From the NCBI GenBank assembly GCA_934630485.1, contig CAKTWD010000057.1, positions 1-10,046 on the forward strand: a DNA stretch of 10,046 nt, in the 5' to 3' direction. This stretch comes from an uncultured Eggerthellaceae bacterium. GTDB lineage: Bacteria > Actinomycetota > Coriobacteriia > Coriobacteriales > Eggerthellaceae. A program made the translations under genes and the position numbers. Of the stretch, positions 1 to 5,894 are shown one piece after another (position 1 is the first letter of the stretch; every line of letters begins with the position of its first letter). The notes beneath the pieces were generated by a model that saw only the letters and a list, made by a program, of their open reading frames with translations, was not told the origin of the DNA and searched no databases.

Positions 1-1018
1 TAACCGGCTGGAACCGACGTTCAAGGGCTGCGTCCTTCTCGATGTACTTGTGGTACTCGTCAAGCGTGGTGGCGCCGATTGCATGAAGCTCGCCACGGGC
101 CAGCGCAGGCTTAAGCATGTTGCCGGCATCGATGGAGCTGTCGCCGCCCGAGCCAGCACCCACGATGGTGTGCAGCTCGTCGATGAACAGGATGATCTTG
201 CCGTTCGATTCCTTAACCTCGCGCAAGACGGCCTTCAAACGATCCTCGAACTCGCCACGGTACTTAGCGCCCGCCAACATGGATGCGATGTCCAAGCTGA
301 TGATGTCGCGGTCACGCAGACTGGTGGGGACGTCGCCCGCCACGATGCGCTGGGCCAAGCCCTCGACGATGGCGGTTTTGCCAACGCCCGGCTCGCCGAT
401 AAGGACAGGATTGTTCTTGGTGCGGCGCGACAACACCTGAATAGTGCGGCGGATTTCCTCAGAACGGCCGATGACCGGATCGATCTTGCCCTCGCGCGCC
501 TTCTGCGTAAGGTTCTGGCCGTACTTGTTCAAAGCATCAAGCTCGATCTGACCGGACTGGTCGGTTACACGGGTAGAGCCGCGCAGCTGCTCGTAGGCTT
601 CCTCAACCGACTTGCGCGTGATGCCCTCCATGTTCAACACGCGGCCGGCGTCGCCCTTATCCTCGGCCAGGGCGATAAGCAAGTGCTCGGTGGTGGCATA
701 GGAGTCGCCCATTTTCTCGGCGGTTTTCACGGCGTTGTCCAGAACCTTCATGAAGTCATTGGTGGGCATAGCCATGGGAAGAGACGAGTTGGTGACCTTC
801 GGCTTCTTCTCGATTTCTTTCTCGACGTTCATCTTCACGGCGGCGGGGTTGGCGCCGATGCGCTCAAGGATGACGTCGATGTTGCTGTTCTCTGCGTCAA
901 GCAGGGCCTTCAGCAGGTGAAGCGGCTCGACGGTGCTGGACTGCGCATCGCCTGCGACGCCCATTGCTGCCTGGAACGCCTCTTGTGCATTGACTGACAA
1001 TTTGTCCAAACGCGGCAT
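1..1018 (-). CDS. clpB: ClpB disaggregase, N-terminal part (runs off left edge)
   Basis: AAA+ unfoldase that pulls proteins out of aggregates and hands them to the DnaK system in the cytoplasm. About 339 codons are present, starting MPRLDKLSVNAQEAF. Residues about 1-145 form the Clp N domain, with the two repeated helical motifs (VEPLHLLKALL and TTEHLLIALAED). NBD1 follows, with Walker A GEPGVGKT at 208-215 and Walker B LFIDE near 277-281. The window ends after the ALERRFQPV segment of NBD1, so the middle domain and NBD2 lie outside; full ClpB is about 860 residues. The start ATG (1016-1018) follows a good AAAGGAG ribosome site 8 nt upstream. It is the last visible gene of the dnaK operon, 62 nt after hspR, and is likely controlled by HspR as in other actinobacteria. 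Identity is clear. The expected ClpB middle domain cannot be checked here. Confidence 0.96.
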   Translation of the reverse strand, partial: MPRLDKLSVNAQEAFQAAMGVAGDAQSSTVEPLHLLKALLDAENSNIDVILERIGANPAAVKMNVEKEIEKKPKVTNSSLPMAMPTNDFMKVLDNAVKTAEKMGDSYATTEHLLIALAEDKGDAGRVLNMEGITRKSVEEAYEQLRGSTRVTDQSGQIELDALNKYGQNLTQKAREGKIDPVIGRSEEIRRTIQVLSRRTKNNPVLIGEPGVGKTAIVEGLAQRIVAGDVPTSLRDRDIISLDIASMLAGAKYRGEFEDRLKAVLREVKESNGKIILFIDELHTIVGAGSGGDSSIDAGNMLKPALARGELHAIGATTLDEYHKYIEKDAALERRFQPV

Positions 1019-1047
1019 AGGAGAAACTCCTTTCCTTTTGTCTGTTT

Positions 1048-1077
1048 CCGGTTGATCCTTGTTGGACCCCGGTTGAT
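1048..1077 (-). repeat. 9-bp direct repeat, 21-bp period, between hspR and clpB
   Basis: On the minus strand ATCAACCGG occurs twice (1069-1077 and 1048-1056), exactly 21 bp apart, which is two helical turns. It fills most of the 62-nt gap between hspR and clpB. The spacing could suit a protein binding one face of DNA, or a repeated element in the mRNA. It does not match the HAIR consensus of HspR. Function unknown. Confidence 0.5.
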
Positions 1078-1080
1078 TTC

Positions 1081-1479
1081 TTAGTTGATTCGCCTGATAG
1101 CAAGCGCGGTAGGCGAAGCCTGCACCAGCGAAGTGACGCTCTCGCGCGTCTCAAGCTCGTGCACGCGATCGGCCAAGCGACGAACACGGCGATGAAGGTC
1201 GTCGATTTCTTGGTCGCGCTCGTCAAGTCGCCCCTTCAAGTCGAGGATGCGAATGACACCGGCCAAGTTGATCCCCTCGTCGGTAAGCTCGTTGATCAAG
1301 GCCAGGCGCTCGATATCGGCCTGCGAGTACATGCGCGTGTTGCCGCTGGTTCGCTGGGGCGTGACCAGGCCTTTCTGCTCGTATGAACGAAGCGTCTGTG
1401 GATGCATGCCCGCAAGTTGCGCCGCCACGCCGATCATGTAGACCGGACGATCGCGGTCGTTGTCGCTTCCTAGTGCCAT
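1081..1479 (-). CDS. hspR: HspR, MerR-family heat-shock repressor
   Basis: DNA-binding repressor of the dnaK/clpB regulon; in actinobacteria it binds HAIR inverted repeats with DnaK as co-repressor. The 132-residue protein has an N-terminal MerR winged helix-turn-helix: YMIGVAAQLAGMHPQTLRSY at 14-33, then EQKGLVTPQRTSGNTRMYS with the wing, and the DIERLALINELTDEGINLAG helices to about 74. A coiled-coil helix (about 82-113, RLDERDQEIDDLHRRVRRLA) follows for dimerisation, then a short tail ending ALAIRRIN. I chose ATG at 1479 because GGAGG and GAGGG precede it; an upstream in-frame ATG at 1515 would lie deeper inside dnaJ. The chosen start overlaps the dnaJ end by 10 nt, so translation is probably coupled. 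Length and tail fit HspR, and the operon position makes the call strong. Confidence 0.93.
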   Translation of the reverse strand: MALGSDNDRDRPVYMIGVAAQLAGMHPQTLRSYEQKGLVTPQRTSGNTRMYSQADIERLALINELTDEGINLAGVIRILDLKGRLDERDQEIDDLHRRVRRLADRVHELETRESVTSLVQASPTALAIRRIN

Positions 1480-2423
1480 GCCCTCACATCCTCCGTCGTT
1501 GCCTCGCTGAAGCACTCAAGCGCCTCGCGCTGTTCGTCATTCAAAACCGTCGGCACCTTCACCTGCAGCTTGATAAGCAGGTCGCCCTTTCCGCTGCCGT
1601 TCACACGGGCCGCACCCTTACCCTTGATGGTAAGCTCGGTGCCGCTTTGGGTTCCGGCGGGAACCTTCACGCGAACCTTCGTTCCGTCGGGAGCAGGAAC
1701 GACCACGCTCGCACCAAGCGACGCCTCGGCGATGGTGATGGGAACGTCGATCTTCACGTTCGCACCGTCACGGGTGAAGTACGGGTGCGGGGCGATCTTC
1801 GTGGTGATCAGCAGGTCACCGGCAGGACCGCCGTTCGCGCCGGCCATGCCCTTGCCCTTCAGGCGCAAGCGACCGCCATCAACGGCACCAGCGGGGATCT
1901 TCACGTCAAGCGTTTGCTTGTCAGCCTGACCCGGGATGCGCAACGTCACGCGTTTCTGCGCGCCGTTGAGCGCCTCGTCGAACGAAACCTCCAAGGTGAC
2001 GGTCATGTCCTTGCCCTTTTGCGGACGAGGAGCACGCTGGCCGCCGTAACCGCCGAAGCCCGAACCGCCGACAGACGAGAAATCCCAATCGCTGCCGAAT
2101 GCGCCGTTTCCCGAACGCATGTTGTTCAGGATCTCGGACCAGTCCATGCCGCCGAAGATGTCGCCCATGTCCACCGCGCCGCCCGACCAGCCACGCGGGA
2201 TCTGGTTCTCGTTGGCAGTGCCGTACTGGTCGTAGAGCTTGCGCTTCTTGTCGTCGGACAAGACCTCGTACGCCTCGTTGATCTCCTTGAACTTCTCCTC
2301 GTCGCCGCCCGCGTCAGGATGGTTCGTGCGGGCGAGCTTGCGGAAAGCCTTCTTGATCTCGTCGGCGCTGGCATCCCTTGAGACACCCAAGATCTTGTAA
2401 TAATCAGGGGTTGCGTTTGCCAT
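1470..2423 (-). CDS. dnaJ: Class II DnaJ/CbpA-type J-domain co-chaperone
   Basis: J-domain protein that delivers unfolded clients to DnaK and stimulates its ATPase. It has 317 residues. The J domain spans 1-70 (DYYKILGVSRDASADEIKKAF) with the HPD motif at 35-37. A Gly/Phe-rich linker follows (about 78-132, rich in GG, FGG, GFGGYGG). Two C-terminal beta-sandwich client-binding domains run from about 138 to 300 (GKDMTVTLEVSFDEALNGA; later RDGANVKIDVPITIAEASLG). The four CxxCxGxG zinc repeats of class I DnaJ are absent, and the only Cys is near the C-terminus (ECFSEA). It is therefore class II, although it occupies the dnaJ slot of the operon. The start follows AAGGGG, 99 nt after grpE; a strong hairpin lies in that gap. 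The end overlaps hspR. Product annotation is firm; the symbol could equally be cbpA or dnaJ2. Confidence 0.94.
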   Translation of the reverse strand: MANATPDYYKILGVSRDASADEIKKAFRKLARTNHPDAGGDEEKFKEINEAYEVLSDDKKRKLYDQYGTANENQIPRGWSGGAVDMGDIFGGMDWSEILNNMRSGNGAFGSDWDFSSVGGSGFGGYGGQRAPRPQKGKDMTVTLEVSFDEALNGAQKRVTLRIPGQADKQTLDVKIPAGAVDGGRLRLKGKGMAGANGGPAGDLLITTKIAPHPYFTRDGANVKIDVPITIAEASLGASVVVPAPDGTKVRVKVPAGTQSGTELTIKGKGAARVNGSGKGDLLIKLQVKVPTVLNDEQREALECFSEATTEDVRAWH

Positions 2424-2483
2424 TTAACCCACCCCTTCTTTCCTTTCCTTAGTCAGGCGGTCCGAATGCCGCCCTTCAAATGC

Positions 2484-2518
2484 AAAGGCGGATCACCGTG
2501 CTTTGGAAATCCGCCTTT
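2484..2518 (-). terminator. Hairpin between grpE and dnaJ (attenuator or processing stem)
   Basis: A perfect 10-bp inverted repeat, AAAGGCGGAT and ATCCGCCTTT, with a 15-nt loop begins 5 nt after the grpE stop. On the minus strand it is followed only by TTTGCATTTG, so the U-tract is weak. A partial terminator or an RNA-stabilising stem for dnaK-grpE seems more likely than full termination, because dnaJ, hspR and clpB follow with no obvious promoter. Confidence 0.6.
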
Positions 2519-2522
2519 CTGA

Positions 2523-3272
2523 TTACTCTTGTTCTTCCGTCTCTTCCGGAGCCGACCTTTTCGGCCCGCCCGTGGTGACGGTTACCATTGCGGCCCTGAG
2601 GACCTTGTTTCCCATGCGATAGCCCTTCTGGTAAACCTGAGCGACCGTCTCGTCGAACGTAGACGGATCGTCAACGGTTGCCACAGCCTGGGCTTCCAAG
2701 GCGTTGTACGCCTCGCCGACCGGGTTGATGACCTCAAGACCGTCCTTGACCAGCGTGTCGAACAGCTTGGTCTGAACAGCCTTCACGCCATCAATCAAAC
2801 CGCCTTCGCCATTGGCTTCGGCGTAATCGACCGTGCGCTCGAAGTCGTCCAAGATCGGGATCAGGTTGGAAACCAGCTTCTCGGTTGCACGAGCGCGGTC
2901 TTCCTTCTGCTGCTCCTTCATGCGACGACGATACGTGTCCCACTCGGCGTGCAAGCGAACGTACTTATCCTGCCAATCGGCAGCCTCGGCCTGAACCCTC
3001 TTCAGCTCTTCAGCCGCGGCCTTCATAGCGGCGTCGGCCAGAACCTCGTTGGCCTGATCGACGACGTCGCTTTCGGCATCGGCGGTTTCAGCCTGCTGGG
3101 CCTCATCGATGATCTCGGCCTCAACCTCGGTTGCGGTTTCTGCCTGGGGGGTTTCCGCGGTGTCGGTCGACTTATCGTCGACCGACGCGTTTCCATCTTC
3201 AATGGGAATGCTCATGTCCTCGTCCTTGCCGCCCACCGGGTTCTTCCCAGATGCGCTTTTCGGATCAGTCAT
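2523..3272 (-). CDS. grpE: GrpE nucleotide exchange factor
   Basis: Exchanges ADP for ATP on DnaK and so controls client release. The protein has 249 residues. The first ~90 are acidic and low-complexity (EDGNASVDDKSTDTAETPQA; Glu/Asp/Ala-rich), probably disordered. A long helix follows (about 85-135, ADAAMKAAAEELKRVQAEAA, RLHAEWDTYRRRMKEQQKED), then NLIPILDDFERTVDYA. The beta-wing domain runs from about 165 to the end and carries the conserved DGLEVINPVGEAYNALEAQA stretch and VYQKGYRMGNKVLRAAMV. It starts 5 nt after the dnaK stop, with its ribosome site (AAGGAAGGGAAG) inside the dnaK end, implying coupled translation. A second start at 3215 (MSIPIEDGN), also with a purine-rich leader, would remove 19 residues of the disordered region. 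Confidence 0.96.
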   Translation of the reverse strand: MTDPKSASGKNPVGGKDEDMSIPIEDGNASVDDKSTDTAETPQAETATEVEAEIIDEAQQAETADAESDVVDQANEVLADAAMKAAAEELKRVQAEAADWQDKYVRLHAEWDTYRRRMKEQQKEDRARATEKLVSNLIPILDDFERTVDYAEANGEGGLIDGVKAVQTKLFDTLVKDGLEVINPVGEAYNALEAQAVATVDDPSTFDETVAQVYQKGYRMGNKVLRAAMVTVTTGGPKRSAPEETEEQE

Positions 3273-3277
3273 GGGAA

Positions 3278-5185
3278 TTACTTCCCTTCCTTATCGTCCT
3301 CGACGACCTCGTAGTCGGCTTCGATCGGGCCGTCATCGTTGCCAGCGGCCTGCGGGCCGGCGGCAGCTGCCTGATCGGCGCCCTGCTGCGCGTACACAAC
3401 CTCGGCCAGCTTGTAACCAGCCTGCTGCAGCTTCTCCTGAGCAGCCTTCATGACCTCGGTGTCGGTGCCCTTCAAAGCCTCCTCAGCTTCCTTGATAGCA
3501 TCTTCAGCAGCCTGCTTTGCATCGGCCGGGACCTTGTCGCCAAGCTCCTCGAGGGTCTGACGCGTGGCGTTGACCAGCGAGTCGGTATTATTGCGGATCT
3601 CGACCTGCTCCTTGTGGGCTGCGTCCTCGGCAGCATGGGCCTCGGCGTCCTTGACCATGCGGTCGACTTCGTCGTCGGACAGGGCAGTGGAGCCGCTGAT
3701 GGTGATCTGCTGCTGCTGGCCGGTGCCCAGGTCCTTAGCGGAGACGTTCACGATGCCGTTGGCGTCGATGTCGAACGTGACCTCGATCTGAGGAACGCCG
3801 CGACGGGCAGCCGGGATGCCGGTGAGCTGGAAACGACCCAGGGTCTTGTTGTCGGCGGCCATCGGACGCTCGCCCTGCAGGACATGGATCTCAACCGACG
3901 TCTGGTTGTCGGCGGCGGTGGAGTAAACCTCGGTCTTGCGGGTCGGGATGGTGGTGTTGCGGTCGATCATCTTGGTCATCACGCCGCCCAGGGTCTCAAC
4001 GCCCAGGGAAAGCGGGGTGACGTCCAGAAGAAGGATGCCCTCGACGTCGCCGGCAAGAACGCCGCCCTGAACAGCTGCGCCCATGGCAACAACCTCGTCC
4101 GGGTTAACGGACATGTTGGGCTGCTTGCCCGTGATCTGCTTGACGAGTTCCTGAACAGCCGGCATACGGGTAGAGCCACCAACGAGGATGACCTCGTCGA
4201 TCTGACCAGCGGAAAGGCCCGCGTCATGCAGTGCCTGCTCGACAGGCTTGCGGCAACGATCAAGCAGGTCCTTAGTGATGCGCTCGAACTCGGCACGGGT
4301 AAGCGTGTAGTCCAGGTGCTTCGGGCCGGTTTGGTCGGCGGTGATGAAGGGCAGGTTGATGTTGGCCTGAGTGGTGCTGGAGAGCTCCATCTTGGCCTTC
4401 TCGGCTGCTTCCTTCAGACGCTGCAGAGCCATCTTGTCCTTGCGAAGGTCGATGCCGCCGTTGTCGGAAGCGAACTTGTCAGCCAGCCAGTTGATGACGC
4501 GCTGATCCCAGTCGTCGCCGCCCAAGTGGTTATCGCCTGCGGTTGCTGCAACTTCGAAGACGCCGTCGCCAAGCTCGAGGATGGAAACGTCGAACGTGCC
4601 GCCGCCAAGGTCGAAGACCAGGATCTTCTCGTCCTTGTTGGTCTTGTCAAGACCATAAGCCAAAGCAGCTGCGGTAGGCTCGTTGATGATACGCAGAACC
4701 TCGAGGCCGGCGATCTTGCCGGCGTCCTTGGTTGCCTGACGCTGAGCGTCGTTGAAGTAAGCCGGGACGGTGATGACTGCCTGGGTGATGGGGCTGCCAA
4801 CCTGCTTTTCGGCGTCTGCCTTCAACTTCTGCAGAACCATTGCCGAGATTTCCTCGGGGGTGTAGTCCTTGCCGTCGATGTCAACGACTGCGCGACCATC
4901 CTTGCCAGCTTTGACGGTGTAGGAAACGGTCTTCTGCTCGTCTGCGGTCTCGGCGAAGGAGCGGCCGATGAAACGCTTGACGGAAGAAACGGTGTTCTCA
5001 GGGTTGGTGACTGCCTGGTTCTTAGCAGCCTTGCCGACAACGCGCTCGCCGTCCTTGCGGAAGCCCTCGACGGAAGGGGTGGTACGGTCGCCCTCGGCGT
5101 TGACCAGGATTTCGGGCTCGGTGCCCTCCATCACTGCCATCGCAGAGTTCGTAGTACCAAGGTCGATACCAAGAATCTTAGCCAT
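3278..5185 (-). CDS. dnaK: DnaK (Hsp70) chaperone
   Basis: ATP-driven Hsp70 that binds exposed hydrophobic segments of unfolded proteins; in this type of operon it also acts as HspR co-repressor. It is complete at 635 residues. Nucleotide-binding domain: GIDLGTTNSA at 6-15, VITVPAYFNDAQRQATKDAG near 135, IINEPTAAALAYG, DLGGGTFDVSIL and ILVGGSTRMPAVQELV. The interdomain linker and substrate-binding domain begin at LLLDVTPLSLGVETLGG, followed by the beta-sandwich with the GIVNVSAKDLGTG motif and the helical lid. The tail ends GPIEADYEVVEDDKEGK, as in actinobacterial DnaK. It lacks the longer N-lobe insert of proteobacterial forms. It is first in its operon, about 110 nt downstream of the predicted start of transcription, with AGAGGAA at 5195-5201 as ribosome site. 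All key motifs are intact. Confidence 0.98.
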   Translation of the reverse strand: MAKILGIDLGTTNSAMAVMEGTEPEILVNAEGDRTTPSVEGFRKDGERVVGKAAKNQAVTNPENTVSSVKRFIGRSFAETADEQKTVSYTVKAGKDGRAVVDIDGKDYTPEEISAMVLQKLKADAEKQVGSPITQAVITVPAYFNDAQRQATKDAGKIAGLEVLRIINEPTAAALAYGLDKTNKDEKILVFDLGGGTFDVSILELGDGVFEVAATAGDNHLGGDDWDQRVINWLADKFASDNGGIDLRKDKMALQRLKEAAEKAKMELSSTTQANINLPFITADQTGPKHLDYTLTRAEFERITKDLLDRCRKPVEQALHDAGLSAGQIDEVILVGGSTRMPAVQELVKQITGKQPNMSVNPDEVVAMGAAVQGGVLAGDVEGILLLDVTPLSLGVETLGGVMTKMIDRNTTIPTRKTEVYSTAADNQTSVEIHVLQGERPMAADNKTLGRFQLTGIPAARRGVPQIEVTFDIDANGIVNVSAKDLGTGQQQQITISGSTALSDDEVDRMVKDAEAHAAEDAAHKEQVEIRNNTDSLVNATRQTLEELGDKVPADAKQAAEDAIKEAEEALKGTDTEVMKAAQEKLQQAGYKLAEVVYAQQGADQAAAAGPQAAGNDDGPIEADYEVVEDDKEGK

Positions 5186-5252
5186 AATATGTCATTCCTC
5201 TCATCAGAGTTGTGTTACCTAAGTCGGTGCTGAGGATCGAGCGTTGCTTGGC

Positions 5253-5268
5253 TGCGTGATTAAACGCA
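5253..5268 (-). other. Small stem-loop in the dnaK leader
   Basis: TGCGT and ACGCA form perfect 5-bp arms around a 6-nt loop, within the predicted ~110-nt untranslated leader of dnaK. An outer imperfect pair (GAGCG at 5239-5243 with CGCTC at 5278-5282) could extend it. It may only stabilise the leader. I see no known thermosensor signature. Confidence 0.35.
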
Positions 5269-5303
5269 TCAACACGTCGCTCAAGATTCCTTCAGCGATT
5301 GTC

Positions 5304-5332
5304 AATATAAAATCTCAGTCTGTGAGTGTCAA
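5304..5332 (-). promoter_or_regulatory. Predicted dnaK operon promoter (sigma-70-like)
   Basis: On the minus strand a perfect -35 box TTGACA (5327-5332) lies 17 bp from TATATT (5304-5309), a near-consensus -10. Transcription should start near 5297, about 110 nt before the dnaK ATG. This is the strongest promoter-like match I found, consistent with a strong housekeeping promoter held down by a repressor. Confidence 0.8.
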
Positions 5333-5333
5333 G
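5313..5333 (-). promoter_or_regulatory. HAIR-like candidate operator for HspR
   Basis: CTTGACA-N7-ACTGAGA overlaps the -35 box and spacer of the dnaK promoter. It matches 9 of 14 positions of the HspR consensus CTTGAGT-N7-ACTCAAG with the correct 7-bp gap. A lone half site CTTGAGC lies at 5279-5285. Placement is ideal for repression, but the right half is degenerate. This is an inference from position and the hspR gene in the operon. Confidence 0.45.
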
Positions 5334-5353
5334 TTATCTTATGCTGAGTGTCA
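5323..5353 (-). repeat. Direct repeat TGACACTCA, 22-bp period, at the dnaK promoter
   Basis: TGACACTCA occurs at 5345-5353 and 5323-5331 on the minus strand, the second overlapping the -35 box. The 22-bp period places both copies on about the same face of the helix. It could be a tandem binding site for HspR or another regulator. It is not the inverted CIRCE element of HrcA. Confidence 0.5.
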
Positions 5354-5360
5354 CCATCGC

Positions 5361-5375
5361 GTTACTTAGCGTAAC
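5361..5375. promoter_or_regulatory. Inverted repeat GTTAC-N5-GTAAC upstream of the dnaK promoter
   Basis: Perfect 5-bp arms with a 5-bp centre, about 30 bp upstream of the -35 box. The size suits a dimeric regulator site. There is no T-tract, so it is not a terminator. Function unknown. Confidence 0.3.
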
Positions 5376-5443
5376 TTTGCGGTCAAATTAACCGATTTCG
5401 ACCGTTGAAACGACCTGTCGAGCGCGATCCATCAAGCATGGGC

Positions 5444-5517
5444 GGGGCGGCGCGGGATCCGCCTTTGACCTCTGCTGTTGACCGATATCGATTCGGTCGC
5501 TCAACGCCCCGCGCCCC
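5444..5517. other. GC-rich foldable segment, possible structured RNA or cruciform
   Basis: GTTGACCGA (5477-5485) can pair with TCGGTC-GC-TCAAC (5493-5505) around a 7-nt loop, with a small bulge. Outside it, GGGGC and GCGGG (5444-5455) can pair with CCCGC and GCCCC in 5507-5517. The nested pairing is longer than its surroundings suggest, but I match no known RNA family and see no clear promoter or U-tract for it. Confidence 0.3.
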
Positions 5518-5546
5518 CACTCTGCGCCGCCTCGATTTCCCATTGA

Positions 5547-5568
5547 TGTTGTACATATTCTGTTGTAC
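5547..5568 (+). repeat. Direct repeat TGTTGTAC, 14-bp period, upstream of the antitoxin
   Basis: TGTTGTAC occurs at 5547-5554 and 5561-5568 with a 6-bp gap. It lies 35-56 bp before the antitoxin start, in the likely promoter region (TATTCT at 5556-5561 could serve as a -10, though no good -35 is seen). Such repeats before toxin-antitoxin operons are commonly sites of autoregulation. Confidence 0.45.
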
Positions 5569-5569
5569 C

Positions 5570-5583
5570 TTCGTATCAACGAA
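5570..5583 (+). promoter_or_regulatory. Inverted repeat TTCGT-ATCA-ACGAA, candidate antitoxin operator
   Basis: A perfect 14-bp inverted repeat sits 20 bp before the antitoxin ATG, directly after the TGTTGTAC repeats. Ribbon-helix-helix antitoxins usually bind such palindromes to repress their own operon. No T-tract follows. The assignment is from position and symmetry only. Confidence 0.4.
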
Positions 5584-5602
5584 TCGAAGTTGGGAGGACG
5601 CC

Positions 5603-5893
5603 ATGAGCAGCGCGATGGTTACCGGAAGAATGGACAGCCGAAAGAAACAACGGGGGCTCGCCATCCTCGAACGCGAGGGCAGTAATGCCTCGCAGGCAAT
5701 CAATCGCATGTTTGACCGAATCATCGAGTCAAACAGCGCGGAGTTCCTCTTTGAAGAAAAGGATGCATCGGAAAGCCTCCGCGCGGCTGCCTCGTTCGTC
5801 GATTCACTCAGTGAGAAAAGGGTTTCCAGATTCGATTCCATGAGCAAGGAAGAAATCAAGCGAGAGCGGCTTTCGTCCCGAGGCATGATCTAG
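5603..5893 (+). CDS. RelB/DinJ-like antitoxin (ribbon-helix-helix)
   Basis: Likely antitoxin that neutralises the PIN toxin encoded 1 nt downstream and represses their shared promoter. It has 96 residues. The N-terminal part (MVTGRMDSRKKQRGLAILE at 5-23, then REGSNASQAINRMFDRIIES) follows the RelB/DinJ pattern: a beta strand with xRxD, KK..a..iL...G, then SqAIN..fd.ii. The C-terminal ~50 residues are charged and probably unfolded until bound to toxin, ending SKEEIKRERLSSRGMI. ATG at 5603 is chosen because GGGAGG lies 5 nt upstream; the open frame extends back to 5405 without a good ribosome site. RelB/DinJ antitoxins more usually pair with RelE/YafQ toxins, so the pairing with a PIN toxin is a detail to verify. 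Confidence is high for a toxin-antitoxin antitoxin, moderate for the exact family. Confidence 0.8.
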   Translation: MSSAMVTGRMDSRKKQRGLAILEREGSNASQAINRMFDRIIESNSAEFLFEEKDASESLRAAASFVDSLSEKRVSRFDSMSKEEIKRERLSSRGMI

Positions 5894-5894
5894 C

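Larger units (their letters stand above)
5186..5602. other. Gene-free spacer between dnaK and the toxin-antitoxin pair
   Basis: This 417-bp divergent spacer holds the dnaK promoter and leader on the left (5186-5360), a GC-rich foldable segment in the middle (about 5444-5517), and repeats plus the ribosome site of the antitoxin gene on the right. An open frame runs on from 5405 into the antitoxin gene. Codons before 5603 look non-coding and the ribosome site favours 5603. Confidence 0.7.

Noticed and set aside
50..997. A 315-residue plus-strand open frame over clpB
   Set aside because: Antisense shadow; the minus strand gives clear ClpB with Walker motifs.
1383..2381. A 332-residue plus-strand open frame over dnaJ and hspR
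   Set aside because: Antisense shadow of dnaJ; His/Arg/Leu/Ala-rich with no recognisable domain.
3131..5233. A 700-residue open frame on the plus strand across dnaK
   Set aside because: It lies wholly antisense to dnaK, with repetitive Leu/Val/Gly/Asp composition typical of the opposite strand of a GC-rich gene, and no ribosome site or family motifs. All DnaK motifs are on the other strand.
5323..5353. CIRCE element for HrcA
   Set aside because: The shared CACTC core occurs as a direct repeat, not as the inverted TTAGCACTC-N9-GAGTGCTAA, and the operon has hspR and no hrcA in view.
5405..5602. N-terminal extension of the antitoxin up to 5405
   Set aside because: It would add 66 residues outside the family pattern and run through the candidate operators; ATG 5603 has a strong ribosome site.
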